Assembly: GCA_016938035.1 (NCBI GenBank)
Contig: JAFGVK010000165.1
Span: 1 to 50,156, forward strand
Reading direction: 5' to 3'
From: Deltaproteobacteria bacterium
GTDB taxonomy: Bacteria; Myxococcota_A; UBA796; GCA-2862545
DNA: 50,156 bases
Shown: piece by piece, positions 34,557 to 45,346 of the stretch
Numbering within the stretch: position 1 is the first letter of the stretch
Layout: the number at the start of each line of letters is the position of its first letter
Made by a program: the position numbers and the translations under genes
The notes under the pieces: generated by a model
Database searches by the model: none
What the model was told of the DNA's origin: nothing
The model's input: the letters and a program-made list of their open reading frames with translations, nothing else

Positions 34557-35165
34557 GGTGCCACGTCCTCCCGGGGGGTCCGTCGCGCGCGCCGCAGGAG
34601 CCCAGGGCTCTCCACATCTTCCAGTCCCTGAGGGTAGATCGCCCTAGAGGGCGCGTCAACCCTCGCGGCGGGTCTCGCAGCCCCCCCCTCCGCGTCCCGG
34701 CGCCACCGGAGCCCCGCAGGCGCGTGCTGCTGCGGAGCCCCTGACCGGGCCTCGGGCCACCGCGCTCGCTCGGAGCCGTGGAGCCACCGCCTGCCCCACA
34801 GCCCCCTTGAGTGCGCCAGTGACCCGACCGAGCCTGCCCAAGCCTCTGAGCGCCCTCCGTCCGCGACTGGGAGCGTACAGACAGGGTCATCCGGCGCGGC
34901 CGCGGCCGCCGCGCGGCGCGTTGCTGGGGCTTGATCCTCCTTTCGCCCACGAGGGGTCATCCGGCCCGGCCCGCGGCGCGGGCGCAGGGCCGCGGTCCCC
35001 GCGCCTTGGCGGGTCTGGCGCGGGCGGACCTGCGCTGGACGCTCTGGGTGGGCCAGCCTGGTGCCGACGAATTCCTGCTCATGGGCGAGACGATGACCAC
35101 GGCCCTACTATGCAAATCGACGGTTTGCGTGAGCACGCGGCGGAGGCCTCAGCCGCCGGGTCCTG
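34557..35165. other. 609-bp intergenic stretch
   Basis: It holds a degenerate MITE-like element (34927-35105) and a direct repeat GGGTCATCCGGC at 34885 and 34954. The remainder is a GC-rich sequence with many CGCGGC runs. Frames on both strands lack start signals and protein-like composition. Confidence 0.55.
34927..35105. mobile_element. Degenerate short MITE-like element 3
   Basis: Left end GGGCTTGATCCTCCTTTCGCCCAC-GAGGGGTCATCCGG resembles the end at 42570 (GGGCCTTGATCATCGTTTCACCCCAGTGGGTCATGGG). Right end ATGGGCGAGACGATGACCACGGCCC is its imperfect inverse. The length is about 179 bp with no internal tandem units. The match is clear only when aligned to the other members, so boundaries are approximate. 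Confidence 0.45.
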
Positions 35166-35903
35166 TCAGTAGCTCACCCCGTCGAGCGAGGTGCCGATCA
35201 GCACCGCCTCCGCCAGGTCGGCGCCGGTCAGGTCCGTCCGGCTCAGGTCCGCACCGGTGAGATCGGCCCCCGAGAGCCTGGCCCCGCTGAGCAGCGCCCG
35301 CGCCGCCCGCGCCTCGGACAGGTCGGCGCCGGTCAGGTCCGCGCCGGTGAGATCGGCCCGCTCCAGCCGGGCTCCTCGCAGGTTGGCCCCCGAGAGCCTG
35401 GCGCCGGTCAGCTCGGCTCCTCGCAGGTCGGCGCCGCTCAGATCGGCCCCCGCCAGGTCCGCGTCCGCCGCCACCGCCCCGCGCAGATCGGCCCCCTTGA
35501 GATCCGCCCCGGCGAAGATCGCCCCCCGCAGGGCCGCGCGCGCCAGCACCGCCCCCGGCCAGCGCACCCCGCGGGCGTTCACCCCCTCCAGCGAGGCCTG
35601 CGACAGCCGCACCCCCTCCCCCCGCGCCCCGGCAAAGACCGCGCCGCCCAGCGCCGCCCGCTCACCCACCAGGTGGTCGACGAGCGCCTCGGTGAAGTAG
35701 GCGCGCTCCGCAGCGGCCCCCACCAGCCGCAGCCCGGTGAGGTCGCCGTACTGGAGGTCCGCCCGGGCTAGATCGCTCCCCGACAGGTCCAGCCCAACCG
35801 TCTTGCGCCCCTGCAGGTCCAGCCCGGTGAGATCCAGGGAGGTGAAGCGCCGCTCGCCCGCCGCGTAGCGGGTCCACAGCTCCGAGGAAGACAGCCAGCT
35901 CAT
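35166..35903 (-). CDS. Pentapeptide-repeat protein
   Basis: The product is 245 residues, with the ATG after GGAGG. Nearly the whole chain follows A(D/N)LxX pentapeptides. The densest part is residues 125-240 ([60 protein letters not shown], and more). These fold into a right-handed quadrilateral beta-helix. The first 75 residues ([35 protein letters not shown]) begin the helix, and a less regular section ([25 protein letters not shown]) interrupts it. Some relatives mimic DNA and protect gyrase, but most have no known function, and no signal peptide is seen. It is the last gene of a four-gene minus-strand operon, 9 bases after the inositol-phosphatase gene. Confidence 0.92.
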   Translation of the reverse strand: MSWLSSSELWTRYAAGERRFTSLDLTGLDLQGRKTVGLDLSGSDLARADLQYGDLTGLRLVGAAAERAYFTEALVDHLVGERAALGGAVFAGARGEGVRLSQASLEGVNARGVRWPGAVLARAALRGAIFAGADLKGADLRGAVAADADLAGADLSGADLRGAELTGARLSGANLRGARLERADLTGADLTGADLSEARAARALLSGARLSGADLTGADLSRTDLTGADLAEAVLIGTSLDGVSY

Positions 35904-35912
35904 ACGCGCCTC

Positions 35913-36683
35913 CTACTGCGCAGCGCGCAGCGCCTCGATCATCGCGGTGTGGAGCAGCCCGTTGCTCGCCAGGGGCGATGGGCGCGCAGGGTCCAGGGGG
36001 CCGCCGTCGTGCCCGCTCACCCGGCCACCAGCCTCGCGGACGAGCAGGTTGCCCGCTGCCACGTCCCACGGCTTGAGGTCGAATTCCCAGAAGGCGTCCA
36101 GGGCCCCCGTCGCCACCATCGCCAGGTCGAGCGAGGCGGCCCCCACCCGCCGGATCCCCTGGGCGCGCACCAGCACCGCCCTGAGTCGGGAGAGGTAGAG
36201 GTCGGCGCGCAGCCGCCGGTCGTAGGGGAAGCCGGTGCCCACCAGCGCCCCAGAGAGGTCCGAGACCGCGCTCACCCTGAGCGGCGCCCCGTCCACTGTG
36301 GCCCCCTGCCCTCGCGCCGCGGCGTAGAGGGGGCCGCGTGCCGCGTCCAGCACCACCCCCACCTCCGCCTCGCCGTCCACCTCCAGCGCCACGCTCACCG
36401 CGTAGGCGGGGAAGCCGTGGACGAAATTGGTGGTGCCGTCCAGCGGGTCCACCACCCACCTGGTCGCGATCGCCTCGGCGCCACCGCCCTCCTCCCCCAG
36501 CACCGGGATGTCGGGGGTGTGCCGGGCGAGCACCGCACGCACCGCCTCCTCACAGGCGAGGTCCACCGCGGTGACCAGGTCCACCTCGCCCTTGTGACGC
36601 ACCCCCAGCGCCCCGCCCCTGGCCCGGTGCAGGATCGCCTCCGCGGCCCGCGCCGCCTCGACCGCGACCGCGAGCGCGCTCAC
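35913..36683 (-). CDS. Inositol monophosphatase family protein (SuhB-like)
   Basis: The product is 256 residues. The GTG at 36683 follows GGAG-ACCCC and overlaps the dtd stop by 4 bases (GTGA). Metal-binding motifs of the family: GEEGG (Glu), [25 protein letters not shown] (the signature WxVDPLDGTxNFxH, two Asp) and [17 protein letters not shown] (second Asp motif). It hydrolyses myo-inositol phosphate or related sugar or nucleotide phosphates with Mg2+ in the cytoplasm. A role in phosphatidylinositol metabolism is possible but not shown by neighbours. Confidence 0.95.
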   Translation of the reverse strand: MSALAVAVEAARAAEAILHRARGGALGVRHKGEVDLVTAVDLACEEAVRAVLARHTPDIPVLGEEGGGAEAIATRWVVDPLDGTTNFVHGFPAYAVSVALEVDGEAEVGVVLDAARGPLYAAARGQGATVDGAPLRVSAVSDLSGALVGTGFPYDRRLRADLYLSRLRAVLVRAQGIRRVGAASLDLAMVATGALDAFWEFDLKPWDVAAGNLLVREAGGRVSGHDGGPLDPARPSPLASNGLLHTAMIEALRAAQ

Positions 36684-37123
36684 GGGGTCTCCACGATCAG
36701 CGTAACGGGCCCGTCGTTGACCAGCGCCACCTCCATGTGTGCGCCGAACAGCCCCGCCTCGACCCGCGCGACCCCCTGCGCCCGCAGGGCGTCGAGGAAG
36801 GCCTGGTAGAGCGGCACCGCCAGCTCCGGACCGGCCGCGCCCACAAAGGAGGGCCTGCGCCCCCTCCTGGTGTCGCCAAACAGGGTGAACTGCGACACCA
36901 CCAGCGCGCCGCCGCCCTCGTCCAAGAGCGAGCGGTTCATCTTGCCGGCCTCATCCGAGAAGATCCGCAGCCCCACCAGCTTCTGGGCGAGCCACTCCAC
37001 CTGCGCCGGGCCATCCGCTGGGCCCACCCCCAGGAGGATCATCAGCCCTGCACCGATCGAGCCCACCACCTCTCCCTCCACCGACACCGCGGCGGAGGAG
37101 ACCCGCTGGACCACCGCGCGCAT
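36680..37123 (-). CDS. dtd: D-aminoacyl-tRNA deacylase
   Basis: The product is 147 residues, the normal length for Dtd, and has family motifs from end to end: [39 protein letters not shown] (the SQFTLxxD block of the active site) and [12 protein letters not shown] (the Gly-cisPro motif that checks chirality). It removes D-amino acids, and glycine from mischarged tRNA-Ala, from tRNA in the cytoplasm. The start ATG directly abuts the TAA of the pseudokinase gene (TAAATG) and the end overlaps the phosphatase gene, so the three are translated together. Confidence 0.97.
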   Translation of the reverse strand: MRAVVQRVSSAAVSVEGEVVGSIGAGLMILLGVGPADGPAQVEWLAQKLVGLRIFSDEAGKMNRSLLDEGGGALVVSQFTLFGDTRRGRRPSFVGAAGPELAVPLYQAFLDALRAQGVARVEAGLFGAHMEVALVNDGPVTLIVETP

Positions 37124-38992
37124 TTAGCGGCAGACGACCTCGTCGCCGCTGACCGCACAGCTGACGACACCCGACCTCTCGAGCTGCGCCACCCCGCGCT
37201 TGCCGTCCATGGTCACCATGCAGGTCACCGGCAGCGCCGCGCGCTCGAACTTGAGGGTCATCGACCCGTCGAACTGCGGCTGCTGCCCGTCGGTGCACCT
37301 GAGGGCGCCGGGGCCGGGAGAGCGGAAGGTGACCTCGATCGGGCCGTCGGCCGCAGGGGCGGCGGGCGCGGGCCTTGTGCTGCCGGGCCTGGTGGACCCG
37401 CCGGTGCTGGGCCTGGTGGACCCGCCGGTGCTGGGCCTCACCGTAGCGCCGCTGGTCGTGCCAGCGCTAGAGGGTTTGGCGCTCCCACCGCTGGTCGTGC
37501 CGCTGCCCGTCCCAGGGCTGGAGGGCTTGGTGCTGTCACCGCTGGTCGAGGGCTTGGTGCCCGCGTCCGCGGCCTCCTTCTCCTTGGCGTGCTTCTCTAC
37601 CGCGGTGTCCTTGGGCTCGGGGGGCGCCTCCTCTGGGGGCTTCTCGGGCGGGGTCTCCACGGCCTCCACGGTGGCGCTGTCGCTGTTGTAGGCCTGAAAA
37701 GCACCCCACCCGCCCGCCATCAGCGCGGCGCCGCCGCACCCCAGCACCGAGAGGACCACCACCCCGATCACCACCCACTTCATCATCCCGCCCTTGGCCG
37801 GCTCCTCTGGGACAGGGGCTGGCCCCGAGGGGCCCTTGATCGCCGCCACCACCGGAGGCCCAGGGGGCGGGGCGAGAGGGGGCTGCGAGACCACCGGTCC
37901 AGGCGGGGGCGCCAGCGGAGGCGCGGGAGGCAGCCCCGGGGGCGGCGGCAGCACGGGCCCCGGCGGCGGGACCGGGTCCTTCTTGTCGTGCCGGCGCTTC
38001 TCGATCTCGGCGCGGTCCTGCTCGGAGCGCTGCATCATCATCGTGCCGCGCGCCTGGGCCTGGCCAGCGCCGCGCTTGGGTCGCGGGGCCTCGGTGTCGC
38101 CACGGGCCATCGCGGTCATCTGGTCCTTGCTCCAGAACGAGGTGGCGGTGCCACCGCCCACCGCGGGGCGGTACTCCTCCTCCTCGTCCTCCGCGTCGAG
38201 CGCCGCCTTCATCTGCTCGCGCGACCAGAAGGCGGTGGCCTGACCTGGCTTGGCGCCCGCGCCGCCAAAGGACAGCCCGCCCCGAGACAGGGGGCCCTGG
38301 GACATCACCGGCCCGCCAAGGTCGTCCTCCTCGGCCGCTGCCGCGGGAGGGGGCGCCTCACCGGGGTGCCGCCGGTCACCGCCGCCGGTCATCGCCGAGG
38401 GGCCCCAGGCGAGCAGCCCCGCGCCGGTGGTCGCGTCGGAGAAGGCGATAAAGGAGCGCCACGCCTCCAGGGCGGTGGGGCGCTCCTCGCGGTCGAAGGA
38501 CATCAGCTTGGCGATGAACCACTGGACGTCGCCGACGATCTCCTCGGGCATGCCGTCGAAGTTGATCGCCACCACCGCGTCGATCACCGCGTCATCGTGC
38601 GCGTCCGGGTTGTCGATGGGGATGTCGTCGAGGGAGGCCGTGCCGAACAGGCGATAGGCGGTGTAGCCCAGGCCGTACAGGTCGGTGACCACCCCGCGCG
38701 GGCGCCCCTCCGGGGCCATGGTCTCGGGGCGCTTGATCCCGAAGCCCTCCACGCTCACCGCGCCGGTGTCGTCGATAAAGACCCAGTCCGGCGCGATGTC
38801 CCCGTGGACCTCCCCGTCCTGCTCGGCGATGTCCAGGATCTCGCACAGCGCGGCGATGATCTCTAGCGACACCTTGATAGGGGGAAGGCCGTCTTGCAGG
38901 ATCGTCTCGAGGTCAATGCCGATGGCGGGCCCGTTGACCGCGTCCACGCCACCGTCCACCGATGCGATGCGAACATAGTGGAATTCGCTCAA
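37124..38992 (-). CDS. Degenerate Ser/Thr-kinase-like membrane protein (pseudokinase)
   Basis: The product is 622 residues. The TTG at 38992 lies 6 bases after GGAGG. Residues 40-190 look like a kinase C-lobe: VHGDIAPDWVFID stands where HRDLKPxNVL should be (His63-Gly-Asp65, no catalytic Asn), VEGFGIKR replaces DFG (Glu82, no metal-binding Asp), then TDLYGLGYTAYRLFG and ERPTALEAWRSF follow the APE/helix-F and helix-I regions. The glycine loop and catalytic Lys are absent. The middle (195-400) is charged and Pro-rich with two copies of a FWS(R/K)(E/D)QM motif (about residues 250 and 287). A membrane helix (VVIGVVVLSVLG, about 403-425) leads to a Ser/Thr/Gly/Pro linker and a C-terminal domain with four Cys. 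It is probably a signalling scaffold, non-catalytic by sequence. Confidence 0.82.
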   Translation of the reverse strand: MSEFHYVRIASVDGGVDAVNGPAIGIDLETILQDGLPPIKVSLEIIAALCEILDIAEQDGEVHGDIAPDWVFIDDTGAVSVEGFGIKRPETMAPEGRPRGVVTDLYGLGYTAYRLFGTASLDDIPIDNPDAHDDAVIDAVVAINFDGMPEEIVGDVQWFIAKLMSFDREERPTALEAWRSFIAFSDATTGAGLLAWGPSAMTGGGDRRHPGEAPPPAAAAEEDDLGGPVMSQGPLSRGGLSFGGAGAKPGQATAFWSREQMKAALDAEDEEEEYRPAVGGGTATSFWSKDQMTAMARGDTEAPRPKRGAGQAQARGTMMMQRSEQDRAEIEKRRHDKKDPVPPPGPVLPPPPGLPPAPPLAPPPGPVVSQPPLAPPPGPPVVAAIKGPSGPAPVPEEPAKGGMMKWVVIGVVVLSVLGCGGAALMAGGWGAFQAYNSDSATVEAVETPPEKPPEEAPPEPKDTAVEKHAKEKEAADAGTKPSTSGDSTKPSSPGTGSGTTSGGSAKPSSAGTTSGATVRPSTGGSTRPSTGGSTRPGSTRPAPAAPAADGPIEVTFRSPGPGALRCTDGQQPQFDGSMTLKFERAALPVTCMVTMDGKRGVAQLERSGVVSCAVSGDEVVCR

Positions 38993-39134
38993 GCCTTACC
39001 TCCGAGAGAGTTGCCGCGCATTCTCGCATAGATAGCCGCCTCACAGAGAGGGGCAACCGGAAGAGACAGATTCCAGGGGACACTCCCACCGCCAGCGCCC
39101 AGCGGGCCTCGGCGCGCGCCGCGGCCTGCGCGGC

Positions 39135-40801
39135 TCACCGCGACGTCCCAGGGGGCGGGATCGCGGGCAGCTCCCGCTGCGCGCCCTGCTGAGGCAGCAG
39201 CTCCACCTCGCGGATCAACACCTCCGGCGCCGAGATCCACGAGGGCAGCCCCTCCACCGGGCCGGGAGCCGACCAGCGCCTCCCCCCGCGCAGCGGCGCG
39301 AGCCAGGTGGCCTCCACCTGCTCCCCCGCTGCGGCGATGTCGCGCAGCATCCAGCGCTGGACCCCAGCGAACACCGCCCCCCGCAGCAGCGCCTCCGACC
39401 CGTCCCGGTGGACGCGGTACACCGCGACCGGGGGGGGCAGGCTCCCGGCCTCCAGCCCGCCGTCCAGGCGCCCCGCGCCCCGCACCGCGGGCTCCTGGAG
39501 CCTGCGCACCACCAGGTACCAGTCGCGCCCGTAGGGCTCCGCGAGGCGCAGGGCCTGGCGGTGCAGCCGCGCCGGCCCCAGGTGCCGCGCCGGGCGCACC
39601 TCCAGCAGAGAGACCCTCCCCTCCAGCCGGGAACCCGCCACGCCCCTGGCGTGCCCGTTGCTCCCCGAGAGCCCCTTGCGCGGCACCCGTGACATGAGCA
39701 GGTCCCTCACCACCCCGCCCTCCACCAGCTCCACCCGCTGCGCGGGCTCCCCCTCGGCGTCTACCGCGAAGGCACCGGGGTGATCGGGCAACAGGCTCGG
39801 ATCGTCCCACACCGTCCACCCGTCGGGGAGCACCCTGCGCAGGACCCGCACAGGGTCCTTGGACTGCCCCATCGAGCCCAGCCAGGACTCGAAGGGCACC
39901 TCGCCGGGCGTGCCCTCCAGCTGCCCCACCAGCAGGTAGCGGAACAGGTCCACCGCCGCGCCCTCCTCGAACAGGACAGGCCCCACGTACTCGTCCTCTA
40001 GCGCAGGCGCCGCCGCCACCGCCAGCAGGCCCTCGGCCAGCGCCCTCCCCCGCGCCTCCAGCTCCTCGACCGGGGGCAGGTCGCCGGGGCCGCGCACCGA
40101 CCACAGCTCCCCGTCGCTGAGCAGGGCGCCATCCGGCCCCCTGGTCTGGGCCACCGCCCGGACCGACAGCTCCGCGTGGGGGAGCTGCACCCTGCTGCCG
40201 GCGCTGTCGAGGAGCCACTCCTCACCCGCCTCGTAGCCCAGGTAGACCTCGGCCCGGTCCAGCGGCGGTTCGGTCACCATCGCCTCGGAGAGCGAGCGCA
40301 CCAGCGCCCGCAGCGGCTCGACCTGCGCCGCCTCTGCCCTGCCCAGGCTCAGCACCCGGGGGGGCGCGAGCGTGAAGTCGCCCGGGTAGTCCTCTGGCGG
40401 CTCGAACTGAGCGCGCTTGCGGGCATACTGCTCAACCGCTTCCTTGTAGGCGCGGTCCGAGAGGCGCCACGCCTGCAACCGCGCGGTGTGGGGGGTCAGC
40501 TCCTCGTTGAGGCTGGCCCTGCCCAGGCCGTTCTCCCACCCGCCAAAGCCGGTGTTGTCGTACTCGGGCGCCCCAAGCCGCAGCTCCACCCCCAGGGTGT
40601 TGTCGGGACCGATGCGCTCGGACACCAGGTGACCCATGGAGGCCGACGCGGCGTAGCTGTCCAGCGAGAGCAGGCGGTACCTGGTGAGATACAGGGCCGG
40701 CGCGTCCTCCAGGTGCAGGGCGGTGTGGGTCCGCAGCAGCTCCGCCGCGAGGGCGTCCACCACGGGCTCCTGGGCGCTGGCCAGGCCGATCAGCAGGGCG
40801 A

Positions 40802-40805
<4 letters not shown>
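39135..40805 (-). CDS. Secreted TldD/PmbA-family protein lacking the zinc motif
   Basis: The product is 556 residues. The ATG at 40805 follows GGAGG and overlaps the previous stop (ATGA). MIALLIGLASAQ is a short export signal. It aligns in order with the next protein: DNTLGVELRLGAPEYDNTGF, EDYPGDFTLAPP, YVGPVLFEEGAAVDLFRYLLVG, WTVWDDPSLL, GEPAQRVELVEGGVVRDLLMSRVP, GSNGHARG, and a C-terminal VHRDGSEALLRGAVFAGVQRWMLRDI. At the position of HEIFGH in its partner it has EEGAAV, so no zinc site. E. coli TldD/TldE work as a pair with only one zinc-bearing subunit, and this pair follows the same plan outside the cytoplasm. Confidence 0.85.
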
Positions 40806-42442
<1,637 letters not shown>

Positions 42443-42569
42443 GGGGGGACCTCCTGGGGAGGGGAACGGCGGCGGGGTGCGGGACCTTACGGGGCAGCGG
42501 CGCGAAGGGGGAGAGGACCCCTAGCGCGAGATCACCTCTAGCGCCCTGAGAGGAGCGGGCCACCACGCG

Positions 42570-42930
42570 GGCCTTGATCATCGTTTCACCCCAGTGGGTC
42601 ATGGGGGGGGGCTCCGGCACGGGGGTTGCGCCCGAACACCCAGGGGGAGAGGGGGCGGCAAGCCCCCGGCAGGGGGGATTGGGGGGGACCCCAACGGGGG
42701 ACAAGGAGGAGGGCGAGGCCCCCTTGGCGGACGCCACCAGGCCGCCGGTCATCGGGAGGGGGGGACGCACTCCCCGACTCCAGCGGGGGACAAGGAGGAG
42801 GGCGAGGCCCCCTTGGCGGACGCCACCAGGCCGCCGGAAATTTGGATCTCAGCGCGCTGGCAGCACCCTCTCCCTCCGCCAACACGGCAAGCGGTGAGCA
42901 GAGCTTGGGCCAGGCGATGATCATGGTCGA
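42570..42930. mobile_element. MITE-like element 2 (about 361 bp), inverse orientation to element 1
   Basis: The left end GGCCTTGATCATCGTTT (42570-42586) and the right end AGGCGATGATCATGGTC (42913-42929) form imperfect inverted repeats. Read on the minus strand, the order is the same as in element 1: CTCTGCTCACCGCTTGCCGTG-TGGCGGAGGGAGAGGGTGCTGCCAGCGCGCTGAGATCC, two tandem units of about 89 bp (repeated block at 42701 and 42790, containing GGAGGGCGAGGC-CCCTTGGCGG), then CAATCCCCCCTGCCGGGGGCTTGCCGCCCCC and CATGACCCACTGGGGTG. The 42443-42569 stretch before it shows no gene. Confidence 0.7.
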
Positions 42931-43009
42931 CATGAGCGGCCCCGCTGGCGCGAGGTTGTCTCGCTCCTCCTCTTCAACGCGCCGCTCGCACGACGGGGCC
43001 TCTGGTCCG

Positions 43010-43110
43010 GCCGAAGCGCCCGAGCACCCCGGGGGGAGAGGGAACCGCAGACCCCCTGCGGGGGGGCGTTGGGGGGGGGGCGCAGTCCCCGGCGGGAACC
43101 GAGGGTGGCA
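43010..43110. repeat. Partial copy of the internal module of the MITE-like family
   Basis: Bases around 43012-43100 (GAAGCGCCCGAGCACCCCGGGGGGAGAGGG, CAGACCCCCTGCGGGGGGGCGTTGGGGGGG, CAGTCCCCGG) repeat the order of 42627-42690 in diverged form (GCGCCCGAACACCCAGGGGGAGAGGG, then CCGGCAGGGGGGATTGGGGGGG). No terminal motif is attached, so it is a fragment. The stretch to the oleD stop (43111-43295) shows nothing recognisable. Confidence 0.5.
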
Positions 43111-43295
43111 TCGACCTCCAGCGCGGCAACCAGGAGGCCGTGGACCCTGAGGAGGTCAGCCCCCTGACCGCACCGGCCTCGCAGCGCCCCGAGAGCGGTC
43201 CCTTGCCCAGACCTTGGCCGCCGCTCCTGCGTCACCGACGAATTCCACGGGCGCGCGGGTCAGCGAGACCCGCGTCACCAGGCATGCGCCGGGGA

Positions 43296-44300
43296 TCAGT
43301 ACCCCTGCTCCAAGAACCACGCGACCGTGCGCTCCACCGCCTGGTCCATCTCCACCCGCGGGGTGTAGCCCAGGTCCCGGCGCGCCGGCTCCGGGTCATA
43401 CCAGTGGTGGCGGGCGAAGCCATCCACCACGAAGGGGGTGAGGCGCGGCTCGCCCCGCAGGGGCAGGTTGTCCCAGGCCAGCTCAAGGGCGCCCGCGACG
43501 AGGCCGGCGAGCCCGTGGGGGATCTTGCGGCTCAGGGGCGCGATGCCCACCCCCTCCAGGAGCTCGTTCAGCCACTCCACCAGCACCACCGGGTCCTCGT
43601 TGCCGATGAAGTAGGCCTTGCCCGCGCAGGGGGCGCCGGCGTCCGTCAGGGCGGAGGCCGCGTCGAGGTGGGCCCAGGCGGCGTTGTCGATGTAGGTCGC
43701 GTCCACCCTGGCGCGGCCATCCCCGATGATCGGCAGCTTGCCCGCGGCGGCCCGCTGGAGGATGCGCGGCAGGAGGTTGTTGTCGCGGGGCCCGAAGATC
43801 AGGTGCGGACGCAGCGACACGGTGGCGAGCTGCGGCCCGTTCGCACGGAGCACCTCCGCCTCGGCGGCAGCCTTGGACGCTGGGTAGGGGCTGCGGTGCC
43901 GCTTCGCATAGGGGAGGTCCTGCGCCCCGTTCTGCACGTCACCGGCGTAACCCACCACCGAGGGGGTGGAGGTGTAGACGAGGCGGCGCACCCCCGCGTC
44001 CTCCATCGCCGCGAGGAGGTTGTTGGTGCCGTCCACGTTGGCGCGCCAGAAGGCCCGCTGCCCGCGCTTCTCCCAGAAGCCGGTCATCGAGGCGACGTGG
44101 AAGACCGTGTCCACCCCGTCTACTGCGGCGCGGACGGCCTCTTTGTCGAGCAGGTCCCCCTGGAAGGCGACCGCGCCGGTGGCCTCCACCTCGGGGTAGC
44201 GGCCCCGCTGAAAGGTACGCACCTCGTCGCCCTGCGCCCGCAGCAGCTCCACCACCCTGCGGCCGAGGAAGCCCCCGCCCCCGGTGACGAGGGCCCTCAC
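43296..44300 (-). CDS. oleD: OleD-type NAD(P)-dependent beta-ketoacid reductase (short-chain dehydrogenase)
   Basis: The product is 334 residues. GTG start at 44300 overlaps the oleB stop (GTGA). The Rossmann motif VTGGGGFLGRRVVELL opens the protein, and FHVASMTGFW, STPSVVGYAG and YPASKAAAE (YxxxK catalytic pair) follow as in 3-beta-hydroxysteroid dehydrogenase-like extended SDRs. LRPHLIFGPRDNNLLPRI and the later HHWYDPEPARRDLGYTPRVEM are typical of OleD. It reduces the beta-keto acid made by OleA to a beta-hydroxy acid with NADPH. Assignment rests on the family plus the nearby oleA, oleB and oleC. The upstream open frame overlapping oleB is not used. Confidence 0.88.
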   Translation of the reverse strand: MRALVTGGGGFLGRRVVELLRAQGDEVRTFQRGRYPEVEATGAVAFQGDLLDKEAVRAAVDGVDTVFHVASMTGFWEKRGQRAFWRANVDGTNNLLAAMEDAGVRRLVYTSTPSVVGYAGDVQNGAQDLPYAKRHRSPYPASKAAAEAEVLRANGPQLATVSLRPHLIFGPRDNNLLPRILQRAAAGKLPIIGDGRARVDATYIDNAAWAHLDAASALTDAGAPCAGKAYFIGNEDPVVLVEWLNELLEGVGIAPLSRKIPHGLAGLVAGALELAWDNLPLRGEPRLTPFVVDGFARHHWYDPEPARRDLGYTPRVEMDQAVERTVAWFLEQGY

Positions 44301-45211
44301 GGCGCACTCGCCGGGATGGGGTTCTCGTCCAGGAAGGCGCGGATGCGCGGGATGATCCGGTCGGGCACCTCGTCGAGCACCCAGTGGCCCGCGTCGTCGA
44401 AGGTGTAGACCTCCGCCTCGGGGAACCGGGCCCGCCACTCCTCCAGGTAGCCGGGGTGGAAGACGGGGTCCTTCATCCCCCAGAAGATCAGGTGGGGGAA
44501 GGGCCGCAGCTCGGGCAGCCCGTCGGCCAACCCCTGGATCAGCCACCTGCTGGGGTGCTCCTGCTCCAGAGGGATCTCCTGGATAAAGCGCATGATCACC
44601 TTGCGGTCCCGCCAGGTCCCGTAGGGGAAGAGGTAGCCCTGCCGCACCGCGGGGGTGAAGCGCTCCTTGCGCCCGGTGGCCAGGCCCCAGCCCATCTTGA
44701 AGAAGCCGTTGAAGCCCTGCACCACCAGCGGCCCGTAGAGGGGGAGCCGCAGCAGGCGGAGGGACGCGGGGAGCGGGCGCAGGAAGGCCGCGGTGTTCAT
44801 CACCACGAAGCGCTTGAACACCCCCTTGAGCCGGGCGGCGGCGGCATAGCCGATCGCCCCGCCCCAGTCGTGGACCACCAGGGTGGCCTCCTGCAGGCCG
44901 AGGTGCTCCACCAGCGCCACGAGGTTGTCGACGTGATCGCCGATGTGGTAGCCCCAGTCGTCCGGCTTGTCCGACAGACCGCACCCGATGTGATCCGGGA
45001 CCACGCAGCGGTGATCCCTCGACAGCTCCTTCACCAGGTCGCGATAGTAGAAGGACCAGGTGGGGTTGCCGTGCACCATCACCACCGGAGGCCCCTGCCC
45101 CTCGTCGAGGTAATGAAGGCGATGTCCGCCCTTTACTTCCAGGTAGCTCCCCGCCCAGGGGTAGAGCTCCCTCACCGCCGGGGGGAGCGCGTCGCGTTCC
45201 GTCTCAGTCAT
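44297..45211 (-). CDS. oleB: OleB-type alpha/beta hydrolase (beta-lactone decarboxylase)
   Basis: The product is 304 residues, with the ATG at 45211 close behind GGAGG. It resembles haloalkane dehalogenases: oxyanion motif VMVHGNPTWSF, nucleophile elbow LVVHDWGGAIGY with Asp115 as nucleophile, acid in GMKDPVF and catalytic His in DDAGHWVLDE. OleB uses this Asp-type triad to decarboxylate the beta-lactone made by OleC, releasing the cis internal alkene. It is the first gene of the minus-strand oleB-oleD pair, divergent from pal with 135 bases between them. A generic dehalogenase would look similar, but the ole neighbours decide it. Confidence 0.9.
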   Translation of the reverse strand: MTETERDALPPAVRELYPWAGSYLEVKGGHRLHYLDEGQGPPVVMVHGNPTWSFYYRDLVKELSRDHRCVVPDHIGCGLSDKPDDWGYHIGDHVDNLVALVEHLGLQEATLVVHDWGGAIGYAAAARLKGVFKRFVVMNTAAFLRPLPASLRLLRLPLYGPLVVQGFNGFFKMGWGLATGRKERFTPAVRQGYLFPYGTWRDRKVIMRFIQEIPLEQEHPSRWLIQGLADGLPELRPFPHLIFWGMKDPVFHPGYLEEWRARFPEAEVYTFDDAGHWVLDEVPDRIIPRIRAFLDENPIPASAP

Positions 45212-45346
45212 CCGACCTCCGAGGGCACCTCGATAACCCCATAGCCCCGCTGACGCCCCCTGAACCGAGGGATTCCCCTTGCTCACCCGAAGGACCTCAG
45301 ATAGACCCCCCCGATGCACTCTCTCATACCCAAAGGAGGAGAAGCC

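Noticed and set aside
34165..34950. 261-residue minus-strand frame overlapping the small lipoprotein gene
   Set aside because: Arg/Gly-rich composition, no start signal, and it overlaps the better-supported lipoprotein in another frame.
43296..44984. Longer oleD frame running far into oleB
   Set aside because: The upstream part is Pro/Gly/Arg-rich shadow of oleB in another frame. The Rossmann motif begins right at the GTG of 44300.
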